Source of the DNA: Hamadaea tsunoensis DSM 44101
Lineage (GTDB): Bacteria > Actinomycetota > Actinomycetes > Mycobacteriales > Micromonosporaceae
Reading direction: 5' to 3'
Assembly: GCF_000428945.1 (NCBI RefSeq)
Contig: NZ_AUAX01000001.1
Span: 124,001-188,000 of the forward strand
Length of the DNA stretch: 64,000 bases
The translations under genes were made by a program, and so were the position numbers. Shown piece after piece: positions 17,519 to 25,553 of this stretch (its first letter is position 1; each line of letters starts with the position of its first letter). The notes beneath the pieces are model-generated. The model was not told the origin of the DNA, ran no database searches, and was given only the letters and a program-made list of their open reading frames with translations.

Positions 17519-17533
17519 TACACTCGGAGTGTA
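17519..17533. promoter_or_regulatory. Palindromic operator upstream of the Liv operon
   Basis: TACACTCGGAGTGTA is a perfect 6+6 inverted repeat with a 3 bp centre. It lies 27-41 bp upstream of the livG start, in an AT-richer patch suited to a promoter. The binding protein is unknown; candidates in the window are the TetR at 12068 and the GAF regulator at 20046. Confidence 0.55.
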
Positions 17534-17538
17534 CTTTT

Positions 17539-17608
17539 AAGCCGCTGAACGTCAATGACTCGTTGCCACTCTGTGACACGAAGGCAACGGGTACCAGTTC
17601 AGCGGCTT
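17539..17608. repeat. Nested inverted repeat, 70 bp, between two operons
   Basis: The outer arms AAGCCGCTGAAC and GTTCAGCGGCTT are perfect over 12 bp (17539-17550 and 17597-17608). Inside them is a second perfect 7 bp pair, CGTTGCC and GGCAACG (17561-17567 and 17583-17589). It lies between the stop of the acyl-CoA dehydrogenase operon (17640) and the Liv operon start. It may end transcription of the first, but there is no long T tract on the minus strand. Confidence 0.7.
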
Positions 17609-17639
17609 TTCGATGGTGATCGTTTTTGCATGCTCAGTG

Positions 17640-18680
17640 TCAGGCGGCGGGCAGGTCCACCAGTTCCGCCAGCCGGGCCCGGTGCCGGTCGGCCGTCCCG
17701 AACGCGAGCGCGGAAGCCTTGGCGCGCTTGAGATACAGGTGCGCCGGGTGCTCCCAGGTGAAGCCGATCCCGCCGTGCAGCTGCACGCACGCCTCGGCCG
17801 CCGCGACCGCCACCGGACCGCAGTGCGCCTGCGCCAGCGGGGCCGCCACGGGATCGTCGGTACCCGCCGCGTACCTGGCCACGGCCCGCGCCTGCGCCAC
17901 CGACACCCACACGTCGGCGAGCCGGTGCTTGACCGCCTGGAACGAACCGACCGGCCGGGCGAACTGGTACCGCGTCCGTACATATTCGACAGTCGTCGCG
18001 AGGCACCACTCGGCCACGCCCAGCTGCTCCGACGCGAGCAGCGCCGCGCACCGGTCCAGCGCCACGCGGGCGGCCCTCGAACCGCCGGCCAGCGGCGTCC
18101 CGCTCACCGCGGGCACCTCCAGGTCCACCAGCGGCCGCGTCTGATCCAGAGCCACCACCGGTGTACGCACGACGGAAGCGGCCCCGACCGCGTACAGGCC
18201 GCCCTCGGCGGGAACGAGGAACACATCGGCATCGAGTGCGTCGGCCACACCCCGGACGTGGCCGCCGTCGGCCGGCAGAGCCGGATCAGCCGCCGGTCCG
18301 GTGCCGAAGGGCACCGCCAGAGCGACCCGGATCCCGCCGGAGGCGATCTCCCGGAGCAACTCTTCGGCACGGGGATCGGCACACTCCAGGAGGGCGGCCG
18401 TGGCAAGAATCGTGCCGAGATACGGCACGGGGGCCACCGCCCGGCCCAACTCTTCCAACGCCACGGCCACCGTCGGCCACCCCGCGTCCGTCCCGCCCAG
18501 CCGTTCCGGGATCGCCAGCCCGGTCAGTCCCATGTCGACCAGCCCGGACCAGAGTTCCGCCGGGGGCGGAGCGGCTGTTTCGGCGTACACGAGAGTCTGT
18601 GAAACGGGGAGACGAGCCGCGAGCAGGGCGCGGAGAGCGACCCGGAGGTCTTCTTCCCATGACGAATAGAGGAGGGTCAT
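17640..18680 (-). CDS. Acyl-CoA dehydrogenase subunit lacking the catalytic glutamate (FadE type)
   Basis: The 346-residue protein has ACAD architecture (MGLTGLAIPERLGG near the N-terminus; RYQFARPVGSFQAVKHRLAD and QLHGGIGFTWEHPAHLYLKR near the C-terminus). The place where the catalytic Glu normally stands reads RAKASALAFGTADRH, without an E-G-T/G motif. In actinobacteria such short FadE proteins pair with a full one as alpha2beta2 enzymes, as in steroid side-chain degradation (ChsE pairs). Start ATG 18680 overlaps the stop of the partner by 4 bp. I infer a heteromeric dehydrogenase for a bulky or branched acyl-CoA. Confidence 0.85.
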   Translation of the reverse strand: MTLLYSSWEEDLRVALRALLAARLPVSQTLVYAETAAPPPAELWSGLVDMGLTGLAIPERLGGTDAGWPTVAVALEELGRAVAPVPYLGTILATAALLECADPRAEELLREIASGGIRVALAVPFGTGPAADPALPADGGHVRGVADALDADVFLVPAEGGLYAVGAASVVRTPVVALDQTRPLVDLEVPAVSGTPLAGGSRAARVALDRCAALLASEQLGVAEWCLATTVEYVRTRYQFARPVGSFQAVKHRLADVWVSVAQARAVARYAAGTDDPVAAPLAQAHCGPVAVAAAEACVQLHGGIGFTWEHPAHLYLKRAKASALAFGTADRHRARLAELVDLPAA

Positions 18681-19864
18681 CGCGGCAGGTCCTTCCAGGC
18701 GACGGCGACGTCGGCGCGCGGTTCCCCGGGAAGTCGCAGGACGCGCTCGGCGATGATGGAGCGGAGGATCTCGGACGTGCCGCCTTCGATCGACGTGCCC
18801 TTGGCTCGCAGGTAGCGGTGGGTGGGCGAGCGGTCGAGCAGGTCGACGCCCGCGGGCCGGCGCGGCGACCAGTCGTCGTGGCGCAGGCCGTCGCCGGCGA
18901 GCAGGTCGAGTTCGAGACCGGTGATCTCCTGGAGGAGGCCGGCGAAGGCGAGCTTGACCGCGGAGCCCTCGGGACCGGGGTCGCCCGCGGCGAGCTGCTC
19001 GCGCAGCCGCTCGCCGGTCAGCCGGACCGCCTCGGCCGCGACCCAGGAGCGCAGCAGCGCGTCGTGCAGGCCCGGCGTACGCAGTTCGGGGCGCTCCCGC
19101 CAGGTTCGGGCGACCGCACCGATCACGCCGCCCTCGCGGGGGACGGCCTGTCCGCCGATCGTGACGCGCTCGTGCATCAGCGTCGTCCGCGCGACCGCCC
19201 AGCCCTCGCCCACCTGGCCGAGCCGGAGGGAGTCGTCCAGGCGTACGCCGCTCAGGAACACTTCGTTGAACTCCGCCTCGCCGGTCAGCTGCCGCAACGG
19301 CCGAACCTGCACTCCCGGTGCGCGCATATCGCAGATGAAGTACGTGAGCCCGGCGTGCTTCGGCGCGGCCGGATCCGTCCGGGCGAGCAGGATCGCCCAG
19401 CGGGCGTAGTGGGCCTGCGAGGTCCACACCTTCTGCCCGTCCACGATCCACCCGTCGCCGTCGCGTACCGCTTTGGTGGCGAGGCCGGCCAGGTCGGAGC
19501 CGGCGCCGGGCTCGCTGAACAGCTGGCACCACACCTCCTCGCCGGTCCACAGCGGACGCAGGTACCGCCGCCGCTGCTCGTCGGTGCCGTGCCGGAGCAG
19601 GGTCGGCGCCGCCATGCCCAGCCCGACGGCGGCGCGCCGCGGTTCGTTGTCCGGTACGCCGGCCGCCGCGAACAGCCCGTCCACCTCGGCCTGCCAGGCC
19701 CGGGAGACACCCAGACCGCCGAGCCCGAACGGGTAGTGGACCCAGGCGAGGCCGGCGTCGAACCGGGCCCGTAGGAAACCTTTCCGGTCACCGGGGTCGT
19801 GGGTGGCGAGAAAGTCTCGGACGAGGGCGGACAGTCGCTCGGAGGTCATCGGCTGATCGGTCAC
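18677..19864 (-). CDS. Acyl-CoA dehydrogenase catalytic subunit (FadE type)
   Basis: The 395-residue partner keeps the residues of an active ACAD: QLFSEPGAGSDLAG, WTSQAHYARWAILLAR, and near the C-terminus SIEGGTSEILR, which contains the active-site glutamate. I place the start at GTG 19864 because GGGGAG lies a few bases upstream; an alternative GTG at 19888 lies inside a palindrome and has no ribosome site. It opens a two-gene operon with the non-catalytic subunit and diverges from the GAF-regulator gene at 20046, whose intergenic region holds the palindrome at 19884. Confidence 0.88.
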   Translation of the reverse strand: MTDQPMTSERLSALVRDFLATHDPGDRKGFLRARFDAGLAWVHYPFGLGGLGVSRAWQAEVDGLFAAAGVPDNEPRRAAVGLGMAAPTLLRHGTDEQRRRYLRPLWTGEEVWCQLFSEPGAGSDLAGLATKAVRDGDGWIVDGQKVWTSQAHYARWAILLARTDPAAPKHAGLTYFICDMRAPGVQVRPLRQLTGEAEFNEVFLSGVRLDDSLRLGQVGEGWAVARTTLMHERVTIGGQAVPREGGVIGAVARTWRERPELRTPGLHDALLRSWVAAEAVRLTGERLREQLAAGDPGPEGSAVKLAFAGLLQEITGLELDLLAGDGLRHDDWSPRRPAGVDLLDRSPTHRYLRAKGTSIEGGTSEILRSIIAERVLRLPGEPRADVAVAWKDLPR

Positions 19865-19883
19865 GCGGCGCTCCCCATATAGA

Positions 19884-19898
19884 TGCACTGTTGGTGCA
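19884..19898. promoter_or_regulatory. Palindrome in the divergent promoter region of the FadE pair
   Basis: TGCACTGTTGGTGCA is an inverted repeat TGCAC/GTGCA with a 5 bp centre. It sits 20-34 bp upstream of the chosen FadE start, beside TATATT/TATAAA-like sequence. A regulator binding here could block the dehydrogenase promoter; the divergent GAF protein or an unlinked TetR are possibilities. Confidence 0.5.
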
Positions 19899-20045
19899 AA
19901 TATAAAGAGGGCCGCCGGGAGCTGTCGAGCGGGCGTACCCTTCCCGCAAGGGTGGCCGTTGACCCAGCATGACGTCGCGGACGCTCCCGAGCGGCGTCAG
20001 TATCGTCCCCAGCAGGATCGTCCCCAGCGATGTGAGGGCGGTGGC

Positions 20046-21353
20046 ATGCAGCCCGCGTACCTGGCCGACGCCGGTGCCGACCCGCGATCCCGGTCGCGGG
20101 AGATAGCCCACGCCCACGAGGCTTTCCTCGCGGGCGTCGACGGCGGCGCCCTGGACATCCGCCCCGTCGTCGCCCAGTCCTGGCAGCGCTCGTTCCGGGC
20201 GGGCGTCGACCCCGGCCGCGTACCGCCGATCACGCTGACCGACGAGGCCCTCGACGCGTACCGGGCGGCGCACCCGCTCGCCCAGACCCTGTCCGTGCTG
20301 CGGCAGGTGATCGGCAGCGTGACCGACGACGGACGCCACCTCATGGTCGTCGCCGACGCGCACGGCCAGCTGCTGTGGGTCGAGGGGCAGTCCAGCGCCC
20401 GGGCGACCGCCGAACGGATGAACTTCGTCGAAGGCGCGCTCTGGGACGAGGAGCACGCCGGCACCAACGCCCCCGGCACCGCGCTCGCGCTCGACGAGGC
20501 CGTGCAGATCTTCGCCACGGAGCACTTCGCGTACCAGGCGCAGTCGTGGACCTGTGCCGCGGCGCCGATCCACGACCCGTCGACGGGCGCGCTGCTCGGG
20601 GTCGTCGACGTCACCGGCCACGACGTCGTCGCGCACCCGCACAGCCTCGCGCTCATGAAGGCGGCCGCGCTCGCCGCCGAGGCCCAGCTCGCCTTCCGCT
20701 ACCAGGCCGGGCTGTGGCGGCCGGCGCTGCGCGAACCCGTACGCCTCGACGTCCTGCACCGGCCCGAGGGAGTGCTGCACCGCGACGGCCGGGAGATCCG
20801 GCTGAGCCTGCGCCACACCGAACTGCTCCTGCTGCTGCGCGAAAACCCGAAAGGGCTCACGGGCGAGCAGCTGGCCGAGGCGCTCTACGACGAGAGCGCG
20901 AACCCGATCACGCTGCGCGTCGAGCTGAACCGGCTCCGGCGGGTCGTCGGCGACCTCGTCCGGTCCCGGCCCTACCAGCTCACGCAGGAGATCGAGGCGG
21001 ACTACGCGGGCGTCGCCCAGGCCCTCGACGCCGGCGACGTACGCGCGGCCGTCGAGGCGTACGCGGGCCCGCTGCTGCCGCGCTCGGAGGCCCAGGCGGT
21101 CATCGACCTGCGCGACTCGCTCGCCTGCCGGATGCGTACGGCGGTGCTCGCCCACCGCGCGCCCGAGGTCGTCGAGGCCTGGGCGACCGGAGCCGGCCGC
21201 GACGACCTGGAGATCTGGGAGCACCTGCTGGCCCTGTCACCGCGCTCGGTGATCGCCGCCGTCAAGGTCGCCCGGCTGCGCGCCGAATACGGCCTGCCGC
21301 CCGCACCGGCGACCCAGTCGGTTGCAACCTTCATGCAACGTCGGCGTACCTAA
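20046..21353 (+). CDS. GAF-domain transcriptional regulator (AcoR N-terminus-like)
   Basis: The 435-residue product has an AcoR-like sensory GAF domain at about residues 90-210 (NFVEGALWDEEHAGTNAPGT is the family hallmark, then CAAAPIHDP). A C-terminal winged-helix-like segment follows (LSLRHTELLLLLRENPKGLT, then LRVELNRLRRVVG). There is no sigma-54 ATPase domain. Members of this actinobacterial group often sit by aldehyde or alcohol dehydrogenase or acyl-CoA genes and are thought to sense small organic ligands. The start is ATG 20046, preceded by GAGGGCGG. It diverges from the FadE operon and probably regulates it. Confidence 0.8.
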   Translation: MQPAYLADAGADPRSRSREIAHAHEAFLAGVDGGALDIRPVVAQSWQRSFRAGVDPGRVPPITLTDEALDAYRAAHPLAQTLSVLRQVIGSVTDDGRHLMVVADAHGQLLWVEGQSSARATAERMNFVEGALWDEEHAGTNAPGTALALDEAVQIFATEHFAYQAQSWTCAAAPIHDPSTGALLGVVDVTGHDVVAHPHSLALMKAAALAAEAQLAFRYQAGLWRPALREPVRLDVLHRPEGVLHRDGREIRLSLRHTELLLLLRENPKGLTGEQLAEALYDESANPITLRVELNRLRRVVGDLVRSRPYQLTQEIEADYAGVAQALDAGDVRAAVEAYAGPLLPRSEAQAVIDLRDSLACRMRTAVLAHRAPEVVEAWATGAGRDDLEIWEHLLALSPRSVIAAVKVARLRAEYGLPPAPATQSVATFMQRRRT

Positions 21354-21439
21354 TGTAACGATCGGCTCCTCTGCTGCGCGGCCTCTCCTCCGCTGAGGCA
21401 GTGGAATCGGCTCGGCGCACCTCCACAGCGCCCCGGGCA

Positions 21440-21477
21440 CTCGCCGGGCGGGACTCGCACCGTCTCCGCCCGGCGAG
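21440..21477. terminator. Stem-loop between convergent genes
   Basis: CTCGCCGGGCGG and CCGCCCGGCGAG form a perfect 12 bp stem with a 14 base loop. It lies between the GAF regulator (stop 21353) and the convergent TPR gene (stop 21486), so it could serve both. There is no T tract, as is common in GC-rich actinobacteria. Confidence 0.6.
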
Positions 21478-21485
21478 CCGACCGC

Positions 21486-21827
21486 CTACTCGTCGGTGCC
21501 CATCATCACGGCCGCCATCCGCAGATGCGGCACGGCCTCCGCCCGCCGGCCGGCCCGCTGCAGGGTCCGGCCCAGCACGAGATGGGCGTACGCCTCGGTG
21601 GGCTCCCGTTCGATGATCACTCGCAGATGCTCTTCGGCCTTGCGCAGCTGCGCGGTGTGGTAGTACGTCCGGGCCAGCAGCAGGCGCGACGCCTGATGCG
21701 TGGGCTCGGCCGCCACCACCTCGGCGAGCAGGATCTCGGCGGTCCGGTAGTCCTGCGCGTCGAAGAACAGCTGAGCGCGCTGGTAGCGCTCGGCCAGGTC
21801 CAGTTCGGGCCACAGCTTCTCTTCCAC
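21486..21827 (-). CDS. Small TPR-repeat protein
   Basis: This 113-residue protein is made of about two and a half tetratricopeptide repeats (LFFDAQDYRTAEILLAEVVAAEP, LARTYYHTAQLRKAEEHLRV, LVLGRTLQRAGRRAEAVPHL). There is no signal peptide or membrane segment. TPR scaffolds mediate protein-protein contacts, and the partner is unknown. Start GTG 21827 is inferred from where the repeat begins; the frame remains open upstream across the divergent methyltransferase gene. Confidence 0.75.
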   Translation of the reverse strand: MEEKLWPELDLAERYQRAQLFFDAQDYRTAEILLAEVVAAEPTHQASRLLLARTYYHTAQLRKAEEHLRVIIEREPTEAYAHLVLGRTLQRAGRRAEAVPHLRMAAVMMGTDE

Positions 21828-21887
21828 GCTCCGCGCAACGCCCCCGGCCGGCCCTGCATTCCCCGTGAGCTGGACGACAATGGGACC

Positions 21888-22655
21888 GTGAGCTACCTGC
21901 TGGACAACCGGCGCACGGAGGCCGGCCGCCGGTTCGCGGCGATCTCCGAGCTGTTCGACGCCACCACCTTCCGCCACCTCGCGGCGACCGGGATCGCCCC
22001 GGACTGGCGCTGCTGGGAGGTGGGTGCGGGTTCGCCGGCCGTCGCGGGCTGGCTGGCCGCCCGGTGCGCGTACGTGCTGGCCACCGACATCGACACGACC
22101 TGGCTCGGCGGCGACCAGCCCTTCGAGGTACGCCGGCACGACGTGGCCGCCGATCCGCCGCCGGGCGGGGATTTCGACCTGATCCACGCCCGCCTGGTGC
22201 TCGTGCACGTCCCCGAGCGCGCGGCGGCGCTGGCGTCCCTGGTCGACGCCCTGCGACCGGGCGGCTGGCTGGTCGTCGAGGACGCGGATCCCGCTCTGCA
22301 GCCGCTGAGCTGCCCCGACGAGGCCGGCCCGGCGCAGGAACTGGCGAACCGCATCCGGCGCGGCTTCCGTACGCTGCTCGCCCGGCGCGGAGCGGAGCTG
22401 GACTACGGCCGCAAGCTGCCCCGGCTGCTGCGCGACGCCGGCCTCACCCAGGTACGCGCCGAGGCCTGGTTCCCGCTCACCGCCCCGGCCAACGCCGTCC
22501 TGGAGCGGGCGACGGTGGAGCAGTTGCGGGGACAGCTGGTGGACGCCGGCCTCGCCACCGAGGACGAGATCGCCGAACATCTGACCAATGTGGACAATGG
22601 GCGGCTGGATCTGGCGCCCGCGCCGCTGATCTCCGCGACCGGTCGCCGTTCTTAG
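21888..22655 (+). CDS. SAM-dependent class I methyltransferase
   Basis: The 255-residue protein shows motif I as CWEVGAGSPAVAGWLA, the acidic end of the second strand in LATDID, motif IV-like FDLIHARLVLVHVPER and the post-motif LRPGGWLVVEDADP. Typical length for a small-molecule methyltransferase of the UbiE/trans-aconitate type. The substrate is not evident. Start GTG 21888 (reading MSYLLDNRR) is preferred because this is where methyltransferase sequence begins. It diverges from the TPR gene with 60 bp between starts. Confidence 0.85.
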   Translation: MSYLLDNRRTEAGRRFAAISELFDATTFRHLAATGIAPDWRCWEVGAGSPAVAGWLAARCAYVLATDIDTTWLGGDQPFEVRRHDVAADPPPGGDFDLIHARLVLVHVPERAAALASLVDALRPGGWLVVEDADPALQPLSCPDEAGPAQELANRIRRGFRTLLARRGAELDYGRKLPRLLRDAGLTQVRAEAWFPLTAPANAVLERATVEQLRGQLVDAGLATEDEIAEHLTNVDNGRLDLAPAPLISATGRRS

Positions 22656-22658
22656 AAC

Positions 22659-24368
22659 TTATGGGCTGGTGAGGCGGCCGACGGCGAACGCGTACGGGTC
22701 GTGGGTCGACTTCAGCAGGGTCACCAGGGCGGCCTGCCGGCCGGCGAGTTCCGCCACCACCTCCGCCGGCGGCGTCGACGGCCAGGTACCGAGGAACTCC
22801 AGCGTCAGGTCCAGCAGCAGCACTCCCGCCCGGGCGAGCGCCACGTCACCGGGGTTGGTGAACGCACCGTCGTGCAGGGCGATGTTGCGCAGGGCGTACA
22901 GGGAGTCCAGTGTGGACTTGACGGCGGCGGCGGTCCGGACGAGCCAGCGCGCGACCGTGTTGGGCGTGCGCAGCCGCAGCCGCCACACCTCCAGTTCGCC
23001 CAGGTCCAGCTCGGCCACGGCGGCCCGGGCGGCGACGATCGCAGCCGGCTCGTCGGTCCGGGGCGGCCGCAGCAGCGCCAGCCACCCGTCGAGATCGGGC
23101 AGGTGCCGGCCGTCCGGCCTGGGCAGGACGGGCACCGTTCCCGGGCGCGCCACCCGCAGCGTCCGGTCGTAGTGCAGGTACGCCGCCACGATCGCCTGCC
23201 GCAACAGCTGCAGACTCAGCGACGCGGCCAGGTCCGGGGCGGACCGCGGCCCGAACCCGGCCGCCTCCAGCCCGACCCAGGTCAGCGCCGCCCGGGTCAG
23301 CGGCGTCTCGGTGGTACGCGCCAGATGCGCCATCCGCATCGCCGGCCGCAGTCCCGCCGGCCACTGCCGCACCAGCGGGTACGCGGTGTGCGTACTGCTG
23401 CCGACCGTGTCGGACCGGGTCGTGCGGCGGTCCCCGACGGCGGCGGTGAGCGTACGCGGTCCGAGGCGCAGGTCGCCCAGCCGGTCGCCGGCCAGGTACT
23501 GATCGAGGATCTCGGTGACCGTCCGCCGCCCGCGTACGCCGGCCGTGCCCCGGTCGAGCGCCTCGACCCGCAGCAGGACCAGGCACGCGGGCCGCCCCTG
23601 CCGCGCGCCGGCCGCGAACCGCCGCAGCGCCGCCGTCGCCGGTCCCCATCCGGCCGGCTGCGTACCCGCGGTCGCGTACGGCATGGCCGCGGCCGGGCCG
23701 ACCCGCACGCAGGTGGCCCCCGGGTGCAGGGACTCGATCCCGGCCAGCACGTTCGCACCTTCGACCACGCACGCCACGTGGAACTCGCGCGCCTCGGGCC
23801 ACAACGCGTCGAACACCGCCCCGGCCTCGGTGGTCCGCCGCAGCGCCGCGCTCACGTCGGCCACCAGGTCCTGCGGGTCCCGCCCGACCGCCACCAGCTG
23901 CCCGCCGACCTGCGCCGCGATGAACTCCAGCCGCGCGCACTCGGCCGCCGTCCGCGCCGGGCCGTCCCAGCCCGCGGCGAACTGCGCGCGTACCGCCGCC
24001 CGCAAGCCGTCGCGCAGGCCCCCGAGATCCGGCGCGGCCTCCGCGTGCACCACCCCGTGCAGCGCCTTGCGCACCTCGCCCAGCCAGGCATCCTCCGGGA
24101 GTACGCGATGCGCCTCCGACGCGAGGAGATCAGCCCGGACGGCGATCGACCGGATCAGGCCGCGCGCCGGTTGCCCGGACCGCGCATGATTCGCGATGAC
24201 CCCGCTCAGCTGGGACAGTTCCACGCCGAGGCAGCCGGCGATGACCGGATCGTCGACGGCGAGGCTGCGCGGGTCGACCGCCCGGACGATCGCGCCGATC
24301 AGATGCCGTCGGCCCCGATCGGCCGGCGCGGCGGCGACCAGCCGCGGATCAAGGTACGCGAACCCCAC
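22659..24368 (-). CDS. Large uncharacterised protein with C-terminal HEPN-like RxxxxH motif
   Basis: I do not recognise the family. The 569-residue product is helical and Ala/Arg/Leu-rich with no signal peptide or membrane segment. The last ~120 residues contain SLYALRNIALHDG, in which R494-N-I-A-L-H499 fits the R-x4-6-H motif of HEPN ribonucleases, surrounded by long helices as expected for that fold. The rest has no visible catalytic motif. It stands alone, followed downstream by the methyltransferase 3' end (3 bp gap, convergent) and preceded by the SCO4848-like gene. An RNase or defence role is only an inference from one short motif. Confidence 0.7.
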   Translation of the reverse strand: MGFAYLDPRLVAAAPADRGRRHLIGAIVRAVDPRSLAVDDPVIAGCLGVELSQLSGVIANHARSGQPARGLIRSIAVRADLLASEAHRVLPEDAWLGEVRKALHGVVHAEAAPDLGGLRDGLRAAVRAQFAAGWDGPARTAAECARLEFIAAQVGGQLVAVGRDPQDLVADVSAALRRTTEAGAVFDALWPEAREFHVACVVEGANVLAGIESLHPGATCVRVGPAAAMPYATAGTQPAGWGPATAALRRFAAGARQGRPACLVLLRVEALDRGTAGVRGRRTVTEILDQYLAGDRLGDLRLGPRTLTAAVGDRRTTRSDTVGSSTHTAYPLVRQWPAGLRPAMRMAHLARTTETPLTRAALTWVGLEAAGFGPRSAPDLAASLSLQLLRQAIVAAYLHYDRTLRVARPGTVPVLPRPDGRHLPDLDGWLALLRPPRTDEPAAIVAARAAVAELDLGELEVWRLRLRTPNTVARWLVRTAAAVKSTLDSLYALRNIALHDGAFTNPGDVALARAGVLLLDLTLEFLGTWPSTPPAEVVAELAGRQAALVTLLKSTHDPYAFAVGRLTSP

Positions 24369-24380
24369 CCGCGGAGTGTG

Positions 24381-24602
24381 TCAGGCCTTTCGCCAGGCCC
24401 GCACACCGAATACGCCGACGGTCGTCCCGATCGCCAGCGAAGCGATGATCAGCAGAGCGTGCACCCACAGGAACGAGGTCGGGGTGTCCCCGGTGAACGC
24501 CCGGGGATCCTTCCAGATGGCGACGGCGAACCGGGGCCAGATCACCCAGTTCCACACGCCGACCAGCACGAGGAAGACAGCCCACCCTTTAGTCACACGC
24601 AC
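24381..24602 (-). CDS. SCO4848-family small membrane protein
   Basis: The 73-residue protein has two hydrophobic helices (GWAVFLVLVGVWNWVIW and FLWVHALLIIASLAIGTTVGV) separated by a short polar loop (KDPRAFTGDTPTS), then a basic tail. This pattern and the motif WNWVIWP...WVHALL match the actinobacterial SCO4848 family of unknown function. It would sit in the cytoplasmic membrane. It ends 12 bp before the HEPN-like gene start on the same strand, so the two may be co-transcribed from a promoter in the repeat-rich gap upstream. Confidence 0.8.
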   Translation of the reverse strand: MRVTKGWAVFLVLVGVWNWVIWPRFAVAIWKDPRAFTGDTPTSFLWVHALLIIASLAIGTTVGVFGVRAWRKA

Positions 24603-24741
24603 ACCTCAGACTATCGCTCCCGGAAAGATGACGACCTTCAAGATCATTTACGGCATTTGTCCCGGGTTCGTCGATCTCACCTCCGCTCCTCGCGCGGGAG
24701 ACCGTTGCGCCCCTATCGCTCCGACTCACACCCGGGATGCT

Positions 24742-24815
24742 CGACGATCTTGCGCGAGTGCCCCGAATTTCGTCCGGTGTACCCGGAATGCCCGAACATT
24801 CGCGCAAGATCGTCG
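24742..24815. repeat. 74 bp palindromic repeat, copy 3
   Basis: The left end CGACGATCTTGCGCGAGTG has one change from the consensus; the right end is perfect. Apart from two bases it equals the reverse complement of copy 4 over all 74 positions. Confidence 0.85.
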
Positions 24816-24862
24816 ACCGTGGGGTGATCGTTGACGGGTGAGGTGCGGAAACCGCCACCCGA

Positions 24863-24933
24863 TGCATGATCGTTTACGGTTCTGGAGCACGTTGACCGGC
24901 TTCTGCTGCACCTGACGCGTAAACGATCATGCA
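24863..24933. repeat. 71 bp inverted repeat with perfect 16 bp arms
   Basis: TGCATGATCGTTTACG at 24863-24878 is the exact reverse complement of 24918-24933. The 39 bp centre is not symmetric. It differs in sequence from the 74 bp family but has the same overall size and design. Confidence 0.75.
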
Positions 24934-24945
24934 GATCGGGCCGGA

Positions 24946-25077
24946 TTTACACCTCAGCCGCAATCGATCAAGAAATCAGCGCACCGTGTCCACCCGGCGG
25001 AAGATCATTCCCGCATCCCGGGCTTTGGCTGTCGGCGGTACGGCGTGGACGTGATCCACAGCGGCTGAGATGTCAAA
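24946..25077. repeat. Imperfect inverted repeat spanning 132 bp
   Basis: TTTACACCTCAGCCGC at 24946-24961 matches the reverse complement of 25061-25077 with about three differences, one of them a single-base gap. The long, unsymmetric centre and imperfect arms make this the weakest repeat in the nest. Confidence 0.4.
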
Positions 25078-25101
25078 ACGCACCCTCGCCCAAGATCTAC
25101 A

Positions 25102-25188
25102 GCGGTGGGGATGCAAGAAGTCGGCCTCTACCTACATCCCAGCCGCATTGGATCGAGGGGACGGGATCGAAAACTACATCCCCACCGC
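25102..25188. repeat. 87 bp inverted repeat with perfect 12 bp ends
   Basis: GCGGTGGGGATG at 25102-25113 is the exact complement of CATCCCCACCGC at 25177-25188. A third, partial match (CTACATCCCAGCCGC, from about 25132) lies inside. This is the fourth inverted-repeat design in the same gap. Confidence 0.65.
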
Positions 25189-25313
25189 GAACGATCACCA
25201 CCCAGCCGCCCAGCCGCCCAGCCGCCCGGCCGCCCAGCCGATCCGTCCAGCCGGCCACAACGGACAGTCGCGACAAAGCCCGGACCGGCCAGAGCCCCGA
25301 TCTTCCCTGCGGT

Positions 25314-25387
25314 CGACGATCTTGCACGAATGTTCGGGCATTCCGGGTACACCGGACGAAATTCGGGGCATTCGCGCAAGATCGTCG
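25314..25387. repeat. 74 bp palindromic repeat, copy 4
   Basis: The left end is CGACGATCTTGCACGAATG with one change; the right end is perfect. It is oriented opposite to copy 3, which it matches at all but two positions, so the two are recent duplicates or under gene conversion. Confidence 0.85.
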
Positions 25388-25553
25388 AGCATCTTGGGGC
25401 ACGAGTTGGAAGCGAGATCGACGAACCCGGGACAAAAATATGATCTTGAAAGTGGTTTCAGGATCAGAGCACCGTGCCATGTCGGCGATCGGCTCAGGAG
25501 TCGCGCTTTGATAGGTCGAAGAACAAGCTGGGTATGGCGTTAGGGTGAATGGT

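Larger units (their letters stand above)
24603..25553. other. Gene-free 0.95 kb nest of palindromic repeats
   Basis: I see no credible gene here. The frames that remain open run through inverted repeats and give the same artefactual peptides as other copies. The stretch holds two near-identical copies of the 74 bp element in opposite orientation (24742 and 25314), a 71 bp inverted repeat (24863), a looser one (24946-25077) and an 87 bp inverted repeat with 12 bp ends (25102). Base composition is visibly less GC-rich than the flanks. It may also hold the promoters of the flanking divergent genes at 24602 and 25554. Confidence 0.8.

Noticed and set aside
24603-25553. Several open frames in the repeat nest, some over 150 codons
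   Set aside because: They run through the palindromes and share the same artefact peptides (for example TFAQDRR or RECPEFR) seen wherever the 74 bp element is translated; no start signals or domains.
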